The notes: a model not told the origin generated them from the letters alone. A stretch of DNA of 64,000 nucleotides from Rhodocyclaceae bacterium UBA1310 (GCA_002307175.1 DBTS01000034.1:18222-82221), one strand, 5' to 3'; positions 33,099-41,358 are shown, counted from the first letter of the stretch. Numbers and translations: made by a program.

Positions 33099-34328
33099 TC
33101 AGGATTTTTTGCCCGCCGTTTCAAAAAAACCATCATCATAAGCCAGGCAGTATTCTTTCCAGTCGTGCAGTGTCTGCTCGCTGCATGCGGAGCTCAGTTC
33201 GAGAAGGCTCTTTTGCCACTTTCTGTGACTGGCGAAATCCATCAGTTCATCTGCATTGGCTGCACCGCGTCTTCCGCTGCTGCGCAAATGCGCCCAGGCT
33301 GTGATCCGTGCCATGTCTTGTATGAGCAGGGTATTGGCAGGCATGGCCCTGGGTTTGAGGTTGAGTCGCACGCGATCTTCCGAGGGTTGCAGGCTGCGCA
33401 GGATAAAAGATTTTTTCCCAATCTTTACGGCATTTAAAAATGCCATTGGTATTGCCTGTGACTGCTTCTGGATCGTGATGATTCGCTCGGCCTGATTTCC
33501 CCATGCCGGTTGGGAGGCTTCGGTGTGTGGCGTGAGGGCGCTGGGGAGTGCCTCCTTGAGATCAAGCAGGTAGTTGCCGTCTGGCGAACCTTTGCCACGA
33601 ACCAGGATGATATAGCGCTCAACCCCCAGACTTCCCGTGCCGGCAATGCGGCGGGCCACATCCATAGGCTGAAAGAATTCCGGATTATCCTGCTTGCCGG
33701 CAAACTGCTCCAGGAATGTGAAGACCCGCTCACGCTGCTGCCTGGAGACGGGGAGTGCTTTATGTCCGTCCAACCTGATGTGGCGCTGTTTGCGTTGGAT
33801 GTCCGTGCGCATTTCCAAAAATGCTGAACGCGTGCGTGTGCTCACGGCATCGAGTAATTCACGGATGAGGCCATCTGCTGTATCGCGTTCAATCCAGCGA
33901 ACCTTGCCTTCTGCGAGTGCATTAGCGTAGGCATCCAGACAGGCTTTTGCCAGCGGCGATCCGAATTTGGTGCTCTCCGGGCCGTCCGAGCGGGTGGCTA
34001 CGAGAATGCTGGTCAGCAGTCGCAGCAGATCCCACGTGCACGGCGCCAGAGCCGTTTCATCGAAATCGTTCTGATCGAAGTAGGCGAGCCGGTTATCACC
34101 CTTGTAACTGCCAAAATTCTCCAGATGCAGGTCGCCGCACAGCCAGGCGGGTGGTGCCGCTGTCAGTGCCTCGGCTTGTGGCAGCCGCTCGTAAAAGAGA
34201 TGGCAGGTACCGCGCAGAAAGCTGAACGGATTGGCCCGCATGTTGCGGTATTTCAATGCCAGTCGCTCGGCATCGCGGCCGGCATTGAAAGTGCGAATTA
34301 CTTCAGGGATATCAATCATGGCGATCAT
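33099..34328 (-). CDS. DUF2252 family protein
   Basis: The 409-residue protein matches DUF2252: FNAGRDAERLALKYRNM at the N-terminus, then AWLCGDLHLENFGSYKG and AYFDQNDFDETALAPCTWDL. The GDLHLENFG and DFDE motifs recall the catalytic loop and metal-binding Asp of kinase-like phosphotransferases, so a small-molecule kinase fold is a reasonable inference, but no substrate is established. No signal peptide is present. A second ATG three codons downstream (34319) is an equally good start; neither has a clear ribosome-binding site. Confidence 0.85.
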   Translation of the reverse strand: MIAMIDIPEVIRTFNAGRDAERLALKYRNMRANPFSFLRGTCHLFYERLPQAEALTAAPPAWLCGDLHLENFGSYKGDNRLAYFDQNDFDETALAPCTWDLLRLLTSILVATRSDGPESTKFGSPLAKACLDAYANALAEGKVRWIERDTADGLIRELLDAVSTRTRSAFLEMRTDIQRKQRHIRLDGHKALPVSRQQRERVFTFLEQFAGKQDNPEFFQPMDVARRIAGTGSLGVERYIILVRGKGSPDGNYLLDLKEALPSALTPHTEASQPAWGNQAERIITIQKQSQAIPMAFLNAVKIGKKSFILRSLQPSEDRVRLNLKPRAMPANTLLIQDMARITAWAHLRSSGRRGAANADELMDFASHRKWQKSLLELSSACSEQTLHDWKEYCLAYDDGFFETAGKKS

Positions 34329-34645
34329 GGTGGGATTGATTGTGCGCGGTTTATTTCTTCTGTGTGCGAAAAACAGATCTTGATTGCATAAGCATATCGG
34401 ATTTCGTGTGGATTTTCTGCCCTGGGGTGCCGCTGCCGCGGTATTGAAACATTTGTGGCTGTAGGGATTCTTGCTTTTTGGCCGGCTGGCTGCAGCTTAT
34501 AGGTAGATTAAGCGGGGTTATTAAAGTCACCTTATTCGGATAACAAAAACTCCGATTGGTTTTTTACCTGGCAGACACATACGATACATATCAAGCAATC
34601 GGGACAAAACAGTCCCTTTCAACCAGACACAGAGAGGCAAAAATC
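34329..34645. other. Intergenic region upstream of the first 63-residue gene
   Basis: About 317 bp between the divergent DUF2252 gene and the first of the tandem small genes. It holds the promoter at 34556-34585 that is duplicated upstream of the second copy. Nothing else was recognised. Confidence 0.5.
34556..34585 (+). promoter_or_regulatory. Putative sigma-70 promoter of small-protein gene A
   Basis: TTGGTT (34556-34561), 18 bp, then TACGAT (34580-34585). The copy upstream of gene B has TTGGTC-18 bp-TAGCAT and shares spacer bases (TTTAC-CCTGG) and the downstream TATCAAGCA. The conservation of a whole promoter region between paralogues supports it over a chance match. Confidence 0.5.
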
Positions 34646-34837
34646 ATGGTACCGACCTTTGGATTGTTTGATATCGAACTGACCCGCAAGGCCTATGTCA
34701 GCGCTGAAGATCAGGAACGCGCTGGCTACCTGTCAGAAGTTGGTGGCAACAGCACCCAGTTCGGCGTTGGCCGCGTCAGCGAAAGCGAATCCCGCGCCCG
34801 TGCCCGCCTTGAAGAAGTTTCGCTGTTCCGCTTCTGA
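34646..34837 (+). CDS. Unrecognised 63-residue protein, tandem copy A
   Basis: I do not recognise this family. The protein is 63 residues, charged, without signal peptide or membrane helix: MVPTFGLFDIELTRKAY at the N-terminus, a central EDQERAGYLSEV, then STQFGVGRVSESESRARARL and SLFRF at the end. It is 51/63 identical to the next gene (81%). The ATG at 34646 is preceded by GAGAGGCAAAAATC, and identity to copy B begins there, which fixes the start. The gene has its own promoter-like sequence and terminator, so it is a single-gene unit. The C-terminal half is probably helical. Confidence 0.82.
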   Translation: MVPTFGLFDIELTRKAYVSAEDQERAGYLSEVGGNSTQFGVGRVSESESRARARLEEVSLFRF

Positions 34838-34860
34838 GCGGTTGCGTCTTCTTCGCCAGA

Positions 34861-34884
34861 AAGCCCGCCGTGTGCGGGCTTTTT
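34861..34884 (+). terminator. Intrinsic terminator of small-protein gene A
   Basis: Stem AAGCCCGC (34861-34868) with GCGGGCTT (34874-34881), 5-base loop, followed by a T-run. It begins 24 bp after the stop codon. Confidence 0.85.
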
Positions 34885-34996
34885 GTTGGGCGATGACCAG
34901 ACACCCGCCCCTTCGTACAGTGTGTCGCCGGCTCTGTTTATAAGTGAATCAGTCAAAATTATTAAACGTAGTTTATTTTTTCAGCAATAACTCGAA

Positions 34997-35026
34997 TTGG
35001 TCTTTACGCCTGGATGCGCATAGCAT
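34997..35026 (+). promoter_or_regulatory. Putative sigma-70 promoter of small-protein gene B
   Basis: TTGGTC (34997-35002), 18 bp, then TAGCAT (35021-35026), aligned without gaps to the promoter of gene A, with shared flanks AACTC before it and TATCAAGCA after it. Confidence 0.5.
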
Positions 35027-35090
35027 TCGTATCAAGCATTCCATTTGAGTGCATCAATCTAATAAAACACATAAAGAAAAGAGGCAGATC

Positions 35091-35282
35091 ATGGCACCGA
35101 CCTTTGGCTTGTTTGATATCGAACTGACCCGTAAATCCTATTTGAGCGCTGACGATCAGGAACGTGCAGGTTACCTCTCCGAGGTTGCCCGCAGCAGCAC
35201 CCAGTTTGGTGTCGGCCGTGTCAGCGAAAGTGAAGCCCGTGCCCGCTCGCGCGTGGAAGAAGCCTCCCTGTATCGCTTCTGA
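35091..35282 (+). CDS. Unrecognised 63-residue protein, tandem copy B
   Basis: This is a paralogue of the preceding gene with the same length and 12 substitutions, nearly all conservative (for example E21D, F61Y, L55V). The invariant blocks are PTFGLFDIELTRK, DQERAGYLSEV and STQFGVGRVSESE. The ATG follows AAGAGGCAGATC. The substitution pattern implies selection on protein sequence in both copies. Like copy A it has its own promoter-like element and terminator. Function is unknown; a small cytoplasmic protein made in quantity is plausible from the promoter, ribosome-binding site and terminator, but this is inference. Confidence 0.82.
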   Translation: MAPTFGLFDIELTRKSYLSADDQERAGYLSEVARSSTQFGVGRVSESEARARSRVEEASLYRF

Positions 35283-35300
35283 GTCTCACCTCCCCCTGGA

Positions 35301-35325
35301 AAGCCCGCTGTGAGCGGGCTTTTTT
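35301..35325 (+). terminator. Intrinsic terminator of small-protein gene B
   Basis: Stem AAGCCCGCT (35301-35309) with AGCGGGCTT (35313-35321), 3-base loop, followed by a T-run. The stem is nearly the same as that of gene A, so the terminator was part of the duplicated unit. Confidence 0.87.
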
Positions 35326-35478
35326 GTGCCCAGAAGTTCCTTTTCGTACAGGCCAGGATTGGGGGCACCTTGATCCCTGGGTGCTTTATGTGGAGGTTCT
35401 TCCTGTGCGGGTGAATCGTCTTTACTTGCTTCGCGCGTATTTCTGAAGCCCTGCCCGCGGACACGACTCCGCTTGTTG

Positions 35479-35548
35479 CAGGGCGTCCACAGGGGAACAA
35501 TGGAGCGCAGCGCCATTGCGCCGATCAAACATCCGCCCAGAGGGCGCA
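35479..35548 (+). repeat. Dispersed intergenic repeat, copy 3 (diverged)
   Basis: Shares GGAACAATGGAGC, ATTGCGCCGATCAA and CCGCCCAGAGGGCGCAAA, in order, with the copies at 9905-9981 (minus) and 12426-12500. It is more diverged at its left end. Confidence 0.6.
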
Positions 35549-35933
35549 AAGTTTTGCCATTTCAGGCGATGAATGCAGGCAGGTGCTATAGGAAGGTGCT
35601 CTTGAAAACGCGTGTCAGCCTGTCTTGTAGCCTGTGCAAAAGTCTGAAGAATCTTTTTCTTTAGTTGCCTTGCGGTATGAAATGGCCTGAAATCCGGTGT
35701 AGGTGTCTTGCTGATCACTTTGTCTGTCGTGCGGAAACGTGGCAGATTTGCCGCAAACCAGAGCATTCTTAACGGTTTCTGAGGGGGCTCTGCAGACTTG
35801 TGAGATTTGTCTTTTTTATAATTTCCACTGCCCGAAAACCCCCTTGGGGCGGGCTTTTGCCTGCCCAAAAGTGCCGCATGGCCCGATTTTCCTGCCACGC
35901 AGCAAAAAAACACGCTGCAAACCGCTTTCTAGC

Positions 35934-35963
35934 TGACAATCCGCCCAAGTTCCGATCTATACT
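35934..35963 (+). promoter_or_regulatory. Putative promoter of hupB
   Basis: TGACAA (35934-35939) and TATACT (35958-35963), 18-bp spacing, about 60 bp before the hupB ATG. It resembles a sigma-70 promoter with a good -10 box. Confidence 0.45.
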
Positions 35964-36025
35964 CCCTGCACCGTTGCAGGCGCTTTTTGTTTTCTTCACT
36001 TCCCATTTTCCAAGAGGAGAATCGC

Positions 36026-36328
36026 ATGAACAAGTCCGAACTGCTCGCAGCTATTGCCGAGAAGACCAATCAATCCAAGGCAGCTACCGGTGAATTCCTC
36101 GATGCAGCCATTGCTGTGATCGAAACGGCTGTCTCTTCCGGTGACCCGGTTGCGCTCGTCGGTTTCGGCACCTTCAAGGCCGCTCCGCGTGCTGCTCGTG
36201 AAGGCAAGAACCCCAAGACCGGTGAAAAGATCAAGATCCCGGCAACCATCGTGCCGCGTTTCACCGCTGGCGCTGGCTTCAAGGCCAAGGTTGCTACCGG
36301 TAAGGCAAAGAAGGTTGTCAAGAAGTAA
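36026..36328 (+). CDS. hupB: DNA-binding protein HU
   Basis: The 100-residue protein is a typical HU subunit: MNKSELLAAIAEKTNQSKA at the N-terminus, the core VGFGTFKAAPRAAREGKNPKTG and the DNA-binding arm with IPATIVPRFTAGAGFKAKV. It has a lysine-rich tail (KAKKVVKK), slightly longer than the standard 90 residues and common in betaproteobacterial HU. It is a nucleoid protein that bends DNA nonspecifically. The ATG at 36026 is preceded by AAGAGGAGAATC. It is a single-gene unit with its own promoter and terminator. Confidence 0.96.
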   Translation: MNKSELLAAIAEKTNQSKAATGEFLDAAIAVIETAVSSGDPVALVGFGTFKAAPRAAREGKNPKTGEKIKIPATIVPRFTAGAGFKAKVATGKAKKVVKK

Positions 36329-36353
36329 TCACGGCTGTCAGGCTGTATGAAAC

Positions 36354-36382
36354 AGGGCGCCCGAGGGCGCCCTTTTTTTTTT
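36354..36382 (+). terminator. Intrinsic terminator of hupB
   Basis: Stem AGGGCGCC (36354-36361) with GGCGCCCT (36366-36373), 4-base loop, followed by ten T. Confidence 0.9.
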
Positions 36383-36504
36383 GAATCGGGGCCAAATCAT
36401 CCTGCTATGGAGCATGAGCAGGGCTCCGTTTCCTTCGGGCGCGAGCCGTATTCCAATACACAGCAGCATTCAGAAGTGTCGCTGCGGTGTGTCTCCCGGT
36501 GGGT

Positions 36505-37014
36505 TCAGAACGGGGCGTCGCCTGTGCGGAAATCCACCTGCAGCTGTTCCGAAATGCCATAGACCTCGGCATCATCGACGCTGCGCGAAATCCAGCCGCT
36601 GTAGCAATCGCTCTCAGTGGACCAGTTCCATAAAGTGAGGCCGTTGGCAGTGAGCTCGGCGTATGCGTGTTGCATCATATCCGGCACCGAGGTGTTTCCC
36701 AGAAATTCTTCATCGGTGGTATCGGCCACACCCCAGTCAATTTTCACGCCGCGTGTTTCACATAGCGTGTCGAGGCAGTCGATGAAAGATTCCGTATCCT
36801 TCCAGTCGACGAAGAAGCCTGTGCGCCAGTCGGTGATGTCCTTGAATACCCACATCAGACCGCCGCCATCTTCGACGGGCTCGCCTTCCTCTTCTTCCAG
36901 GAAAGCATGCAGTTCAGCGATCTGCTCCTGAGCGACCGCAGGGTCGGGATTGCTCAGTTCGAGCAAGCGGTCCATGGCGCTGATTTGTTCGTCAGAGAGG
37001 TTATGTGCTGGCAT
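36505..37014 (-). CDS. DUF6630-like cytoplasmic protein
   Basis: The 169-residue acidic protein has no signal or membrane segment. The central part, LMWVFKDITDWRTGFFVDWKD followed by SFIDCLDTLCETRGVKIDWG, resembles proteins annotated DUF6630. Molecular function is unknown. An acidic linker (FLEEEEGEPVEDG) precedes this region. The start at 37014 is preceded on the minus strand by AGAAGAAGGAGTCAAC, a good ribosome-binding site. Confidence 0.7.
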   Translation of the reverse strand: MPAHNLSDEQISAMDRLLELSNPDPAVAQEQIAELHAFLEEEEGEPVEDGGGLMWVFKDITDWRTGFFVDWKDTESFIDCLDTLCETRGVKIDWGVADTTDEEFLGNTSVPDMMQHAYAELTANGLTLWNWSTESDCYSGWISRSVDDAEVYGISEQLQVDFRTGDAPF

Positions 37015-37378
37015 GTTGACTCCTTCTTCTTGATAAGTGTAGCGGGGGCAGTTTGCGCTGAAAGGCCCCTGTAGCAGCGATTTGCCAGAATGCAGCGCTG
37101 GACTTAGAAGCTGTTCCTGATCTTACTGTGAAGGCGTGATCGGGCCTTCCCATGTGGCTTCATTGGCTGCTCGAAATCCTCATTTACACGAATAAACTCC
37201 GGGTTCTGTGCTGCTCTTCGATCCGCGGACGCCTTCTCGCGGCAGATCGTGAACTGCTTTTTCGAGGTGGAAGCCTCTGTTATTGAATAGCACATGCAGG
37301 CAAGAAAGTTGACTGCAAGGTGTTGGCTTGCTTGTGTATATGGTGGTTTTGACTTAATCCGGAAAGGGGTGGCTGATC
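37015..37378. other. Intergenic region with a short imperfect repeat
   Basis: The 364 bp hold one copy of a 40-bp repeat (37108-37147) also seen at 41878-41917. A minus-strand open frame (37104-37295) has no ribosome-binding site or recognised family. No RNA gene was recognised. Confidence 0.45.
37108..37147 (+). repeat. 40-bp imperfect repeat, copy 1
   Basis: GAAGCTGTTCCTGATCTTAC followed by TGTGAAGGCGTGATCGGGCC. It matches 41878-41917 at 34 of 40 positions. The nature of the element is unknown; it could be an end of a decayed mobile element. Confidence 0.5.
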
Positions 37379-38398
37379 ATGTCTCTTCTCTGTCGTGGGG
37401 GCTGCTGTCTGCTTTGCCTGTTGGTCTGGGCCCTGCGTGCCAGTGCGATGGAAGCCTTGCCGGCTGTTGGGGCGGACAAGCAGGCAACTTCGGTTTCCGG
37501 GCTGTCTTCCGGTGCGTTCATGGCGGTACAGTATCAGGTCGCATTTTCGTCGGGCCTAAAGGGGGCAGGAATTGTCGCTGGCGGACCTTATTACTGCACC
37601 GGCACACTGGGCAAGGATCCTGCCATTGTCTCGCTCTGCATGGGACAGGTTCCCACCATGGCACCCAGCGCACTGCTTCTCCTGCAGGCTGCACGCGGAT
37701 TTGCAGAAAATGGCAGGATTGACGCCCTGGCGAATCTGAAAAAAGCGCGTATCTACGTCTTTAGTGGCAGGCAGGATGCGGTGGTTTTGCCTCGGATCGT
37801 AGATTCAACGGTTGAATTTTTCAGGCGTGCCGGGGTACCGGTGCATGCCCTGCGTTACGACAGCAGCCTGCCTGCCGGGCATGCCTTCATTACAGAGGAT
37901 TATGGCAACGCGTGCTCAGCGAATGCTGCGCCTTATATCAGCCATTGTGAGGTGCACGGCAAAGGCTACGATCAGGCCGGCATTCTGCTCAGGCATATCT
38001 ACGGGAAACTGCGCGCCCCGGTGGAAAATATGTCGGCATCGGTTGCTGAGTTCGATCAGCGTGAGTTTGCCGCGCAGGAAACCGGGCTGGCAGACACCGC
38101 ATACGTGTATGTTCCTGCTGCCTGTCGAGCACAGGGAGGATGCCGGGTGCACGTGGTATTCCACGGTTGCCTGCAGTCTGCCGGGCAGATTGGTGACAGG
38201 TTTTATACACAGACCGGCTATAACCGCTGGGCGGATTCGAACCGCATCATCGTGCTCTACCCGCAGGTGGGCAAGGATACCCAGCCGAATAGCTGTTGGG
38301 ACTGGATAGGCTATACCGGGCCAGATTACGCCACACGGCAGGGGCCACAGATGATGGCAGTGAAGAAGATGGTGGAACGCCTGCAGACCTTGCCGTGA
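37379..38398 (+). CDS. Secreted PHA-depolymerase-like esterase
   Basis: The 339-residue protein has a signal peptide (cleavage near RASA, residue 23) and resembles extracellular short-chain-length polyhydroxyalkanoate depolymerases of catalytic domain type 2. The lipase box is GLSSG (about residue 42), which sits close to the mature N-terminus as in the type 2 permutation. The likely acid is in SGRQDAVV and the His in PAGHAFITEDYGNACS; the oxyanion region is VVFHGCLQS. Cysteines (YYCTG, SLCMG, NACSA, SHCEV, PAACRAQGGC, NSCWDW) suggest disulfides. There is no separate substrate-binding domain, so oligomers or other esters are possible substrates. Confidence 0.85.
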   Translation: MSLLCRGGCCLLCLLVWALRASAMEALPAVGADKQATSVSGLSSGAFMAVQYQVAFSSGLKGAGIVAGGPYYCTGTLGKDPAIVSLCMGQVPTMAPSALLLLQAARGFAENGRIDALANLKKARIYVFSGRQDAVVLPRIVDSTVEFFRRAGVPVHALRYDSSLPAGHAFITEDYGNACSANAAPYISHCEVHGKGYDQAGILLRHIYGKLRAPVENMSASVAEFDQREFAAQETGLADTAYVYVPAACRAQGGCRVHVVFHGCLQSAGQIGDRFYTQTGYNRWADSNRIIVLYPQVGKDTQPNSCWDWIGYTGPDYATRQGPQMMAVKKMVERLQTLP

Positions 38399-38423
38399 GT
38401 TCCCTTGTTTGCGTTGGGCGAAA

Positions 38424-38449
38424 AAAAGGATGGCCGGAGCCATCCTTTC
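38424..38449. terminator. Bidirectional terminator between the esterase and pectinesterase genes
   Basis: Stem AAAGGATGGC (38425-38434) with GCCATCCTTT (38439-38448) and a 4-base loop, flanked by an A-run on the left and a short T-run on the right. It can end transcripts of the two convergent genes. Confidence 0.8.
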
Positions 38450-38473
38450 AAGCGTGCAGACTGCTGTAATACT

Positions 38474-41083
38474 TTACGGTACTGGCGCCCAGCTGATTGC
38501 GCTGAAGATGGTTGCGCGATCAGTATTGCTTGGGTAACTGGTGGTTTGGGTGTAGTCCCCCAGTGCAGCAGTGGAGATTTCCGCAGCGGTCAGTTGCTTG
38601 CTGTTGGTTGTCCGCCCGGAAACCGAGAGGGTGGCACCGGAAATGTCCATACTGTTGTACTCACGCCATCCCGTGGTTGCCGTCGGTGTGGCAGGGGTTG
38701 GCGCGGGGTTGCCGCTGATGCCGGAAGCCCAACCCAGAGCGGTGATATGGGTATCCATCTTGCAGTTCAGATAGGCAACGTTGTCCACCCAGGTCCCGGA
38801 TGCCGCGCGTGCCAGGTAGCTGGAAGCGTTAGTGCCTGTCGCTACATGAACACCAGCGGGGCCATCAGCATAGGTCAGAGAATCCCCTGCGAAGATGAAT
38901 CCCTTGCCACCCGAGTAGGTGCGGGCTTGCAGGATATAGCCACCTGTACCATTGGCGTAGCCGGAAACCGTTGCCGGATACTGCGAATCCCCCAACATTT
39001 CGATGGTGCTGGCTTCAAACAGCGACACGTAGTTGTTGCCCCAGATGAAGTCCACATTGCCGGAGACCTTGGTGTTGTAGAACCACGTGTAGCCCTGCAA
39101 CTGCAGCGTATCTTGCTCGCTGTAGAAATTGGCGTTCCGGGCGACCAGACGGTGGCCACTGCTGGCCGAAGCCGTGCTCGACTTGAAGTAGATCACCTCT
39201 GCCTGGTTCGAATAAAGCGAGGAGCGGGTGTGGGTACTCTTCAACGTCAGGGTATCCAGCGTCAGCAAATCGCTGTTTTCCGCCATGAATACGGCTCGGC
39301 CACCCCCTGAAGTTGCTCCTACTGCACCGGCTCCAGAGCCACTGTTGAGGGTTTCGTAGTTGTTGTACTGGAGGATGACGCCAGCACGGCTTTCGCCCAG
39401 GATCGTTACGTTCGCGCGGTTGTACAGGTACATCAGTTCATTGTACGTACCGTTCTTCACGTTGATGACGGGATTGCTGACCGAAGAATTGACCATGTAG
39501 TAATTCAATGCGGCTTGCACCGTATGGAAATCTGCGGTCGTATTCGACGGTGGCGCAACGGTTACCGAGCTCAGCCCGGTAGCCGGGGTTGTGGACTTCA
39601 CTGTAAAGGTCCAGCCCGCTGCCTTGCCGATCCCGGCAAAGGTACTCCCTGCCAGGGTTGCACCGGTGAATGCGGTGCTCGAAATGCCAACGTAGTAGGT
39701 GGTGCCGCTGGTCAGCGCATTTGCATGCGGTGTGATCGTAACCGTGTTGCCACTGATCTGAATCGGCGTTGTACTGACACCACGCACGGTTGAACCCTTC
39801 ACACCGATGGAGTCGCTTTCGCCACTCAACTGGATCTTGTCGACCAGTGTATCGTCGCTCGCCTTGAAGATGCGGATCGTTCCGGCAGTCCCGATGGTGG
39901 GGGCCGAATCGAAAGTCAGCTGCAGTGAGTCTTCAGGATAAACGGTGGTTGCACCTACCGCCGGGAACACCTTGCCAGAAAGGCTGTAGGTTGCGGTGGA
40001 GTCGGTATATGCAGGCTGGATCGTCGCCGTGATGGTTTTGACCACGGTGGGGTCCGAATCACTGACAAACTTGATTGTGGCGGTACCTGTGGCGACTGGG
40101 GTGAGCGTCACTGTGCTGCCACTGGTGGTCACCGATACCACGCTGCTGTTGCTTGATGCCACGGTAAAGGTGTCCGCCGAGCTGTCTGTCTTCTTGGCTG
40201 TCACGGTGACGGCCAGGGGCGTGCTACCTGCTTCGGCGGTATACGTATTGGTGGTGCTCAGCGTCAGCTGCGTGGGCTTGACACTGGGGTCGCCCACCTT
40301 CACGTCATCAATCAGGAAGGATTTGTTATAGGTAAACAAGCCGATCTTTCCCGACGTGAAGCCCGAGGTGCTGTCTGTGTAGCTGGCAACCACATCGCCA
40401 TCAAGGTACATCGTCGTCACATTGCCGATGATTTCCATGCGAACGGTATACCATGTGCCATTACTGATGGCTTTCTTCGTCTGTGACGAACGATTGATGG
40501 TGCCCGATACGGTATATCCAGCCTCTACCTGAGTGCTGCCTGTGCTGTTCTGCACATTCAGGCCACCCAGATTCCAGTTGGTATTGTTCTGGTAACGGCC
40601 GATCATATAGAGCTGCTTGTTGCCAGTCGTGGAGTTCGTTTGCGGCTGAATACGCATTTCAACGTAGTAATCCGTCTTGCTGCCCACCTTGGCCGTCCAG
40701 ACGGCATCCTTTAGCAGCGCCACAACGCCGTTGGAGACGGTACTGCTCACACTGAGTGTGCCGGCCGTGTATTGCAGGGCCTTGGTTGTGGCGCCATTGA
40801 CGTCAGTGGCATCCACCACGGCGAAGGCGGCATCACTACCGTTGGGCGTCAGTGTCCAGTTGTCGGCAGTGCCGCTCTGGAAGTCATCGCAGAAATACAG
40901 GGTTGAGCTGGTTGCAGGGCAGGTCTGTGCAACGACTGTGGATGTGCTGCTCGAAGCACTGTTGGAGTTTCCGCTGCTGCTGCCAGATGAATCCCCGCCC
41001 GAACTTCCTCCGCCGCAGGCAGTCAGCAGGCTGCAAAGCAGGCCGACTGATGCCAGGGCACCATAACGCGTGAAAGTGTTCAT
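38474..41083 (-). CDS. Multidomain pectinesterase lipoprotein
   Basis: The 869-residue protein starts at the ATG at 41083 (ribosome-binding site GGAGGAG) with a lipoprotein signal (LLTAC, Cys at about residue 19) and a Gly/Ser/Asn linker. Residues about 55-260 look like a LamG/concanavalin-A-type domain (YFCDDFQSGTADNWTL). A bacterial Ig-like domain (about 270-360) and an SbsA-type Ig-like domain (about 370-500) follow. The C-terminal 340 residues are a family 8 pectin methylesterase with SEQDTLQLQGYTWFYN and NVDFIWGNNY, holding the two catalytic Asp, and YLARAASGTW with the expected Arg. It should demethylate pectin at the cell surface. Confidence 0.9.
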   Translation of the reverse strand: MNTFTRYGALASVGLLCSLLTACGGGSSGGDSSGSSSGNSNSASSSTSTVVAQTCPATSSTLYFCDDFQSGTADNWTLTPNGSDAAFAVVDATDVNGATTKALQYTAGTLSVSSTVSNGVVALLKDAVWTAKVGSKTDYYVEMRIQPQTNSTTGNKQLYMIGRYQNNTNWNLGGLNVQNSTGSTQVEAGYTVSGTINRSSQTKKAISNGTWYTVRMEIIGNVTTMYLDGDVVASYTDSTSGFTSGKIGLFTYNKSFLIDDVKVGDPSVKPTQLTLSTTNTYTAEAGSTPLAVTVTAKKTDSSADTFTVASSNSSVVSVTTSGSTVTLTPVATGTATIKFVSDSDPTVVKTITATIQPAYTDSTATYSLSGKVFPAVGATTVYPEDSLQLTFDSAPTIGTAGTIRIFKASDDTLVDKIQLSGESDSIGVKGSTVRGVSTTPIQISGNTVTITPHANALTSGTTYYVGISSTAFTGATLAGSTFAGIGKAAGWTFTVKSTTPATGLSSVTVAPPSNTTADFHTVQAALNYYMVNSSVSNPVINVKNGTYNELMYLYNRANVTILGESRAGVILQYNNYETLNSGSGAGAVGATSGGGRAVFMAENSDLLTLDTLTLKSTHTRSSLYSNQAEVIYFKSSTASASSGHRLVARNANFYSEQDTLQLQGYTWFYNTKVSGNVDFIWGNNYVSLFEASTIEMLGDSQYPATVSGYANGTGGYILQARTYSGGKGFIFAGDSLTYADGPAGVHVATGTNASSYLARAASGTWVDNVAYLNCKMDTHITALGWASGISGNPAPTPATPTATTGWREYNSMDISGATLSVSGRTTNSKQLTAAEISTAALGDYTQTTSYPSNTDRATIFSAISWAPVP

Positions 41084-41251
41084 TTCTCCTCCTTCTTGGT
41101 TGAGACCGGATGCGTTATCAGCGCACCTCAATCCGACAGTCCTGCCCGCGGGCAGGGCACTGCAAACCAGAACCGGCATACACACCTGCGGAGCGCGACA
41201 AGCTGCCTGTCACTGCGGTGGGTACCCCTCCTCCTTTGTCTTCACACAGAT

Positions 41252-41265
41252 TGTGACCGGTACCA
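41252..41265. promoter_or_regulatory. ACCGGT-centred palindrome, possible LacI-family operator (site 1)
   Basis: TGTGACCGGTACCA, an imperfect palindrome with central CG. It lies about 170 bp upstream of the pectinesterase start codon and 93 bp from a second similar site. Confidence 0.4.
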
Positions 41266-41344
41266 TTTTTTGGCCGGGCTCAGCTCTATTTGGCAAGTCT
41301 GTGTGCAGGGTCAGAAATTGAATTTCTAGCCCCATCAAATTTCA

Positions 41345-41358
41345 TGATACCGGTAACA
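41345..41358. promoter_or_regulatory. ACCGGT-centred palindrome, possible LacI-family operator (site 2)
   Basis: TGATACCGGTAACA, a palindrome broken at one base pair. The form TGTTACCGGTAACA is close to operators of the GntR/IdnR branch of the LacI family. Confidence 0.45.

Larger units (their letters stand above)
35283..36025. other. Intergenic region between small-protein gene B and hupB
   Basis: The 743 bp contain the terminator of gene B, a diverged copy of the dispersed repeat (35479-35548) and the hupB promoter (about 35934-35963). The open frame on the minus strand across most of it is repeat-derived and not gene-like. Confidence 0.55.

Noticed and set aside
35422..35913. Minus-strand frame of 163 codons between small-protein gene B and hupB
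   Set aside because: It runs through the dispersed repeat, and similar frames appear wherever the repeat occurs; no start signal or family.
37104..37295. Minus-strand frame of 63 codons considered as a transposase remnant
   Set aside because: It includes the 40-bp repeat but no transposase motif can be recognised, so only the repeat is reported.
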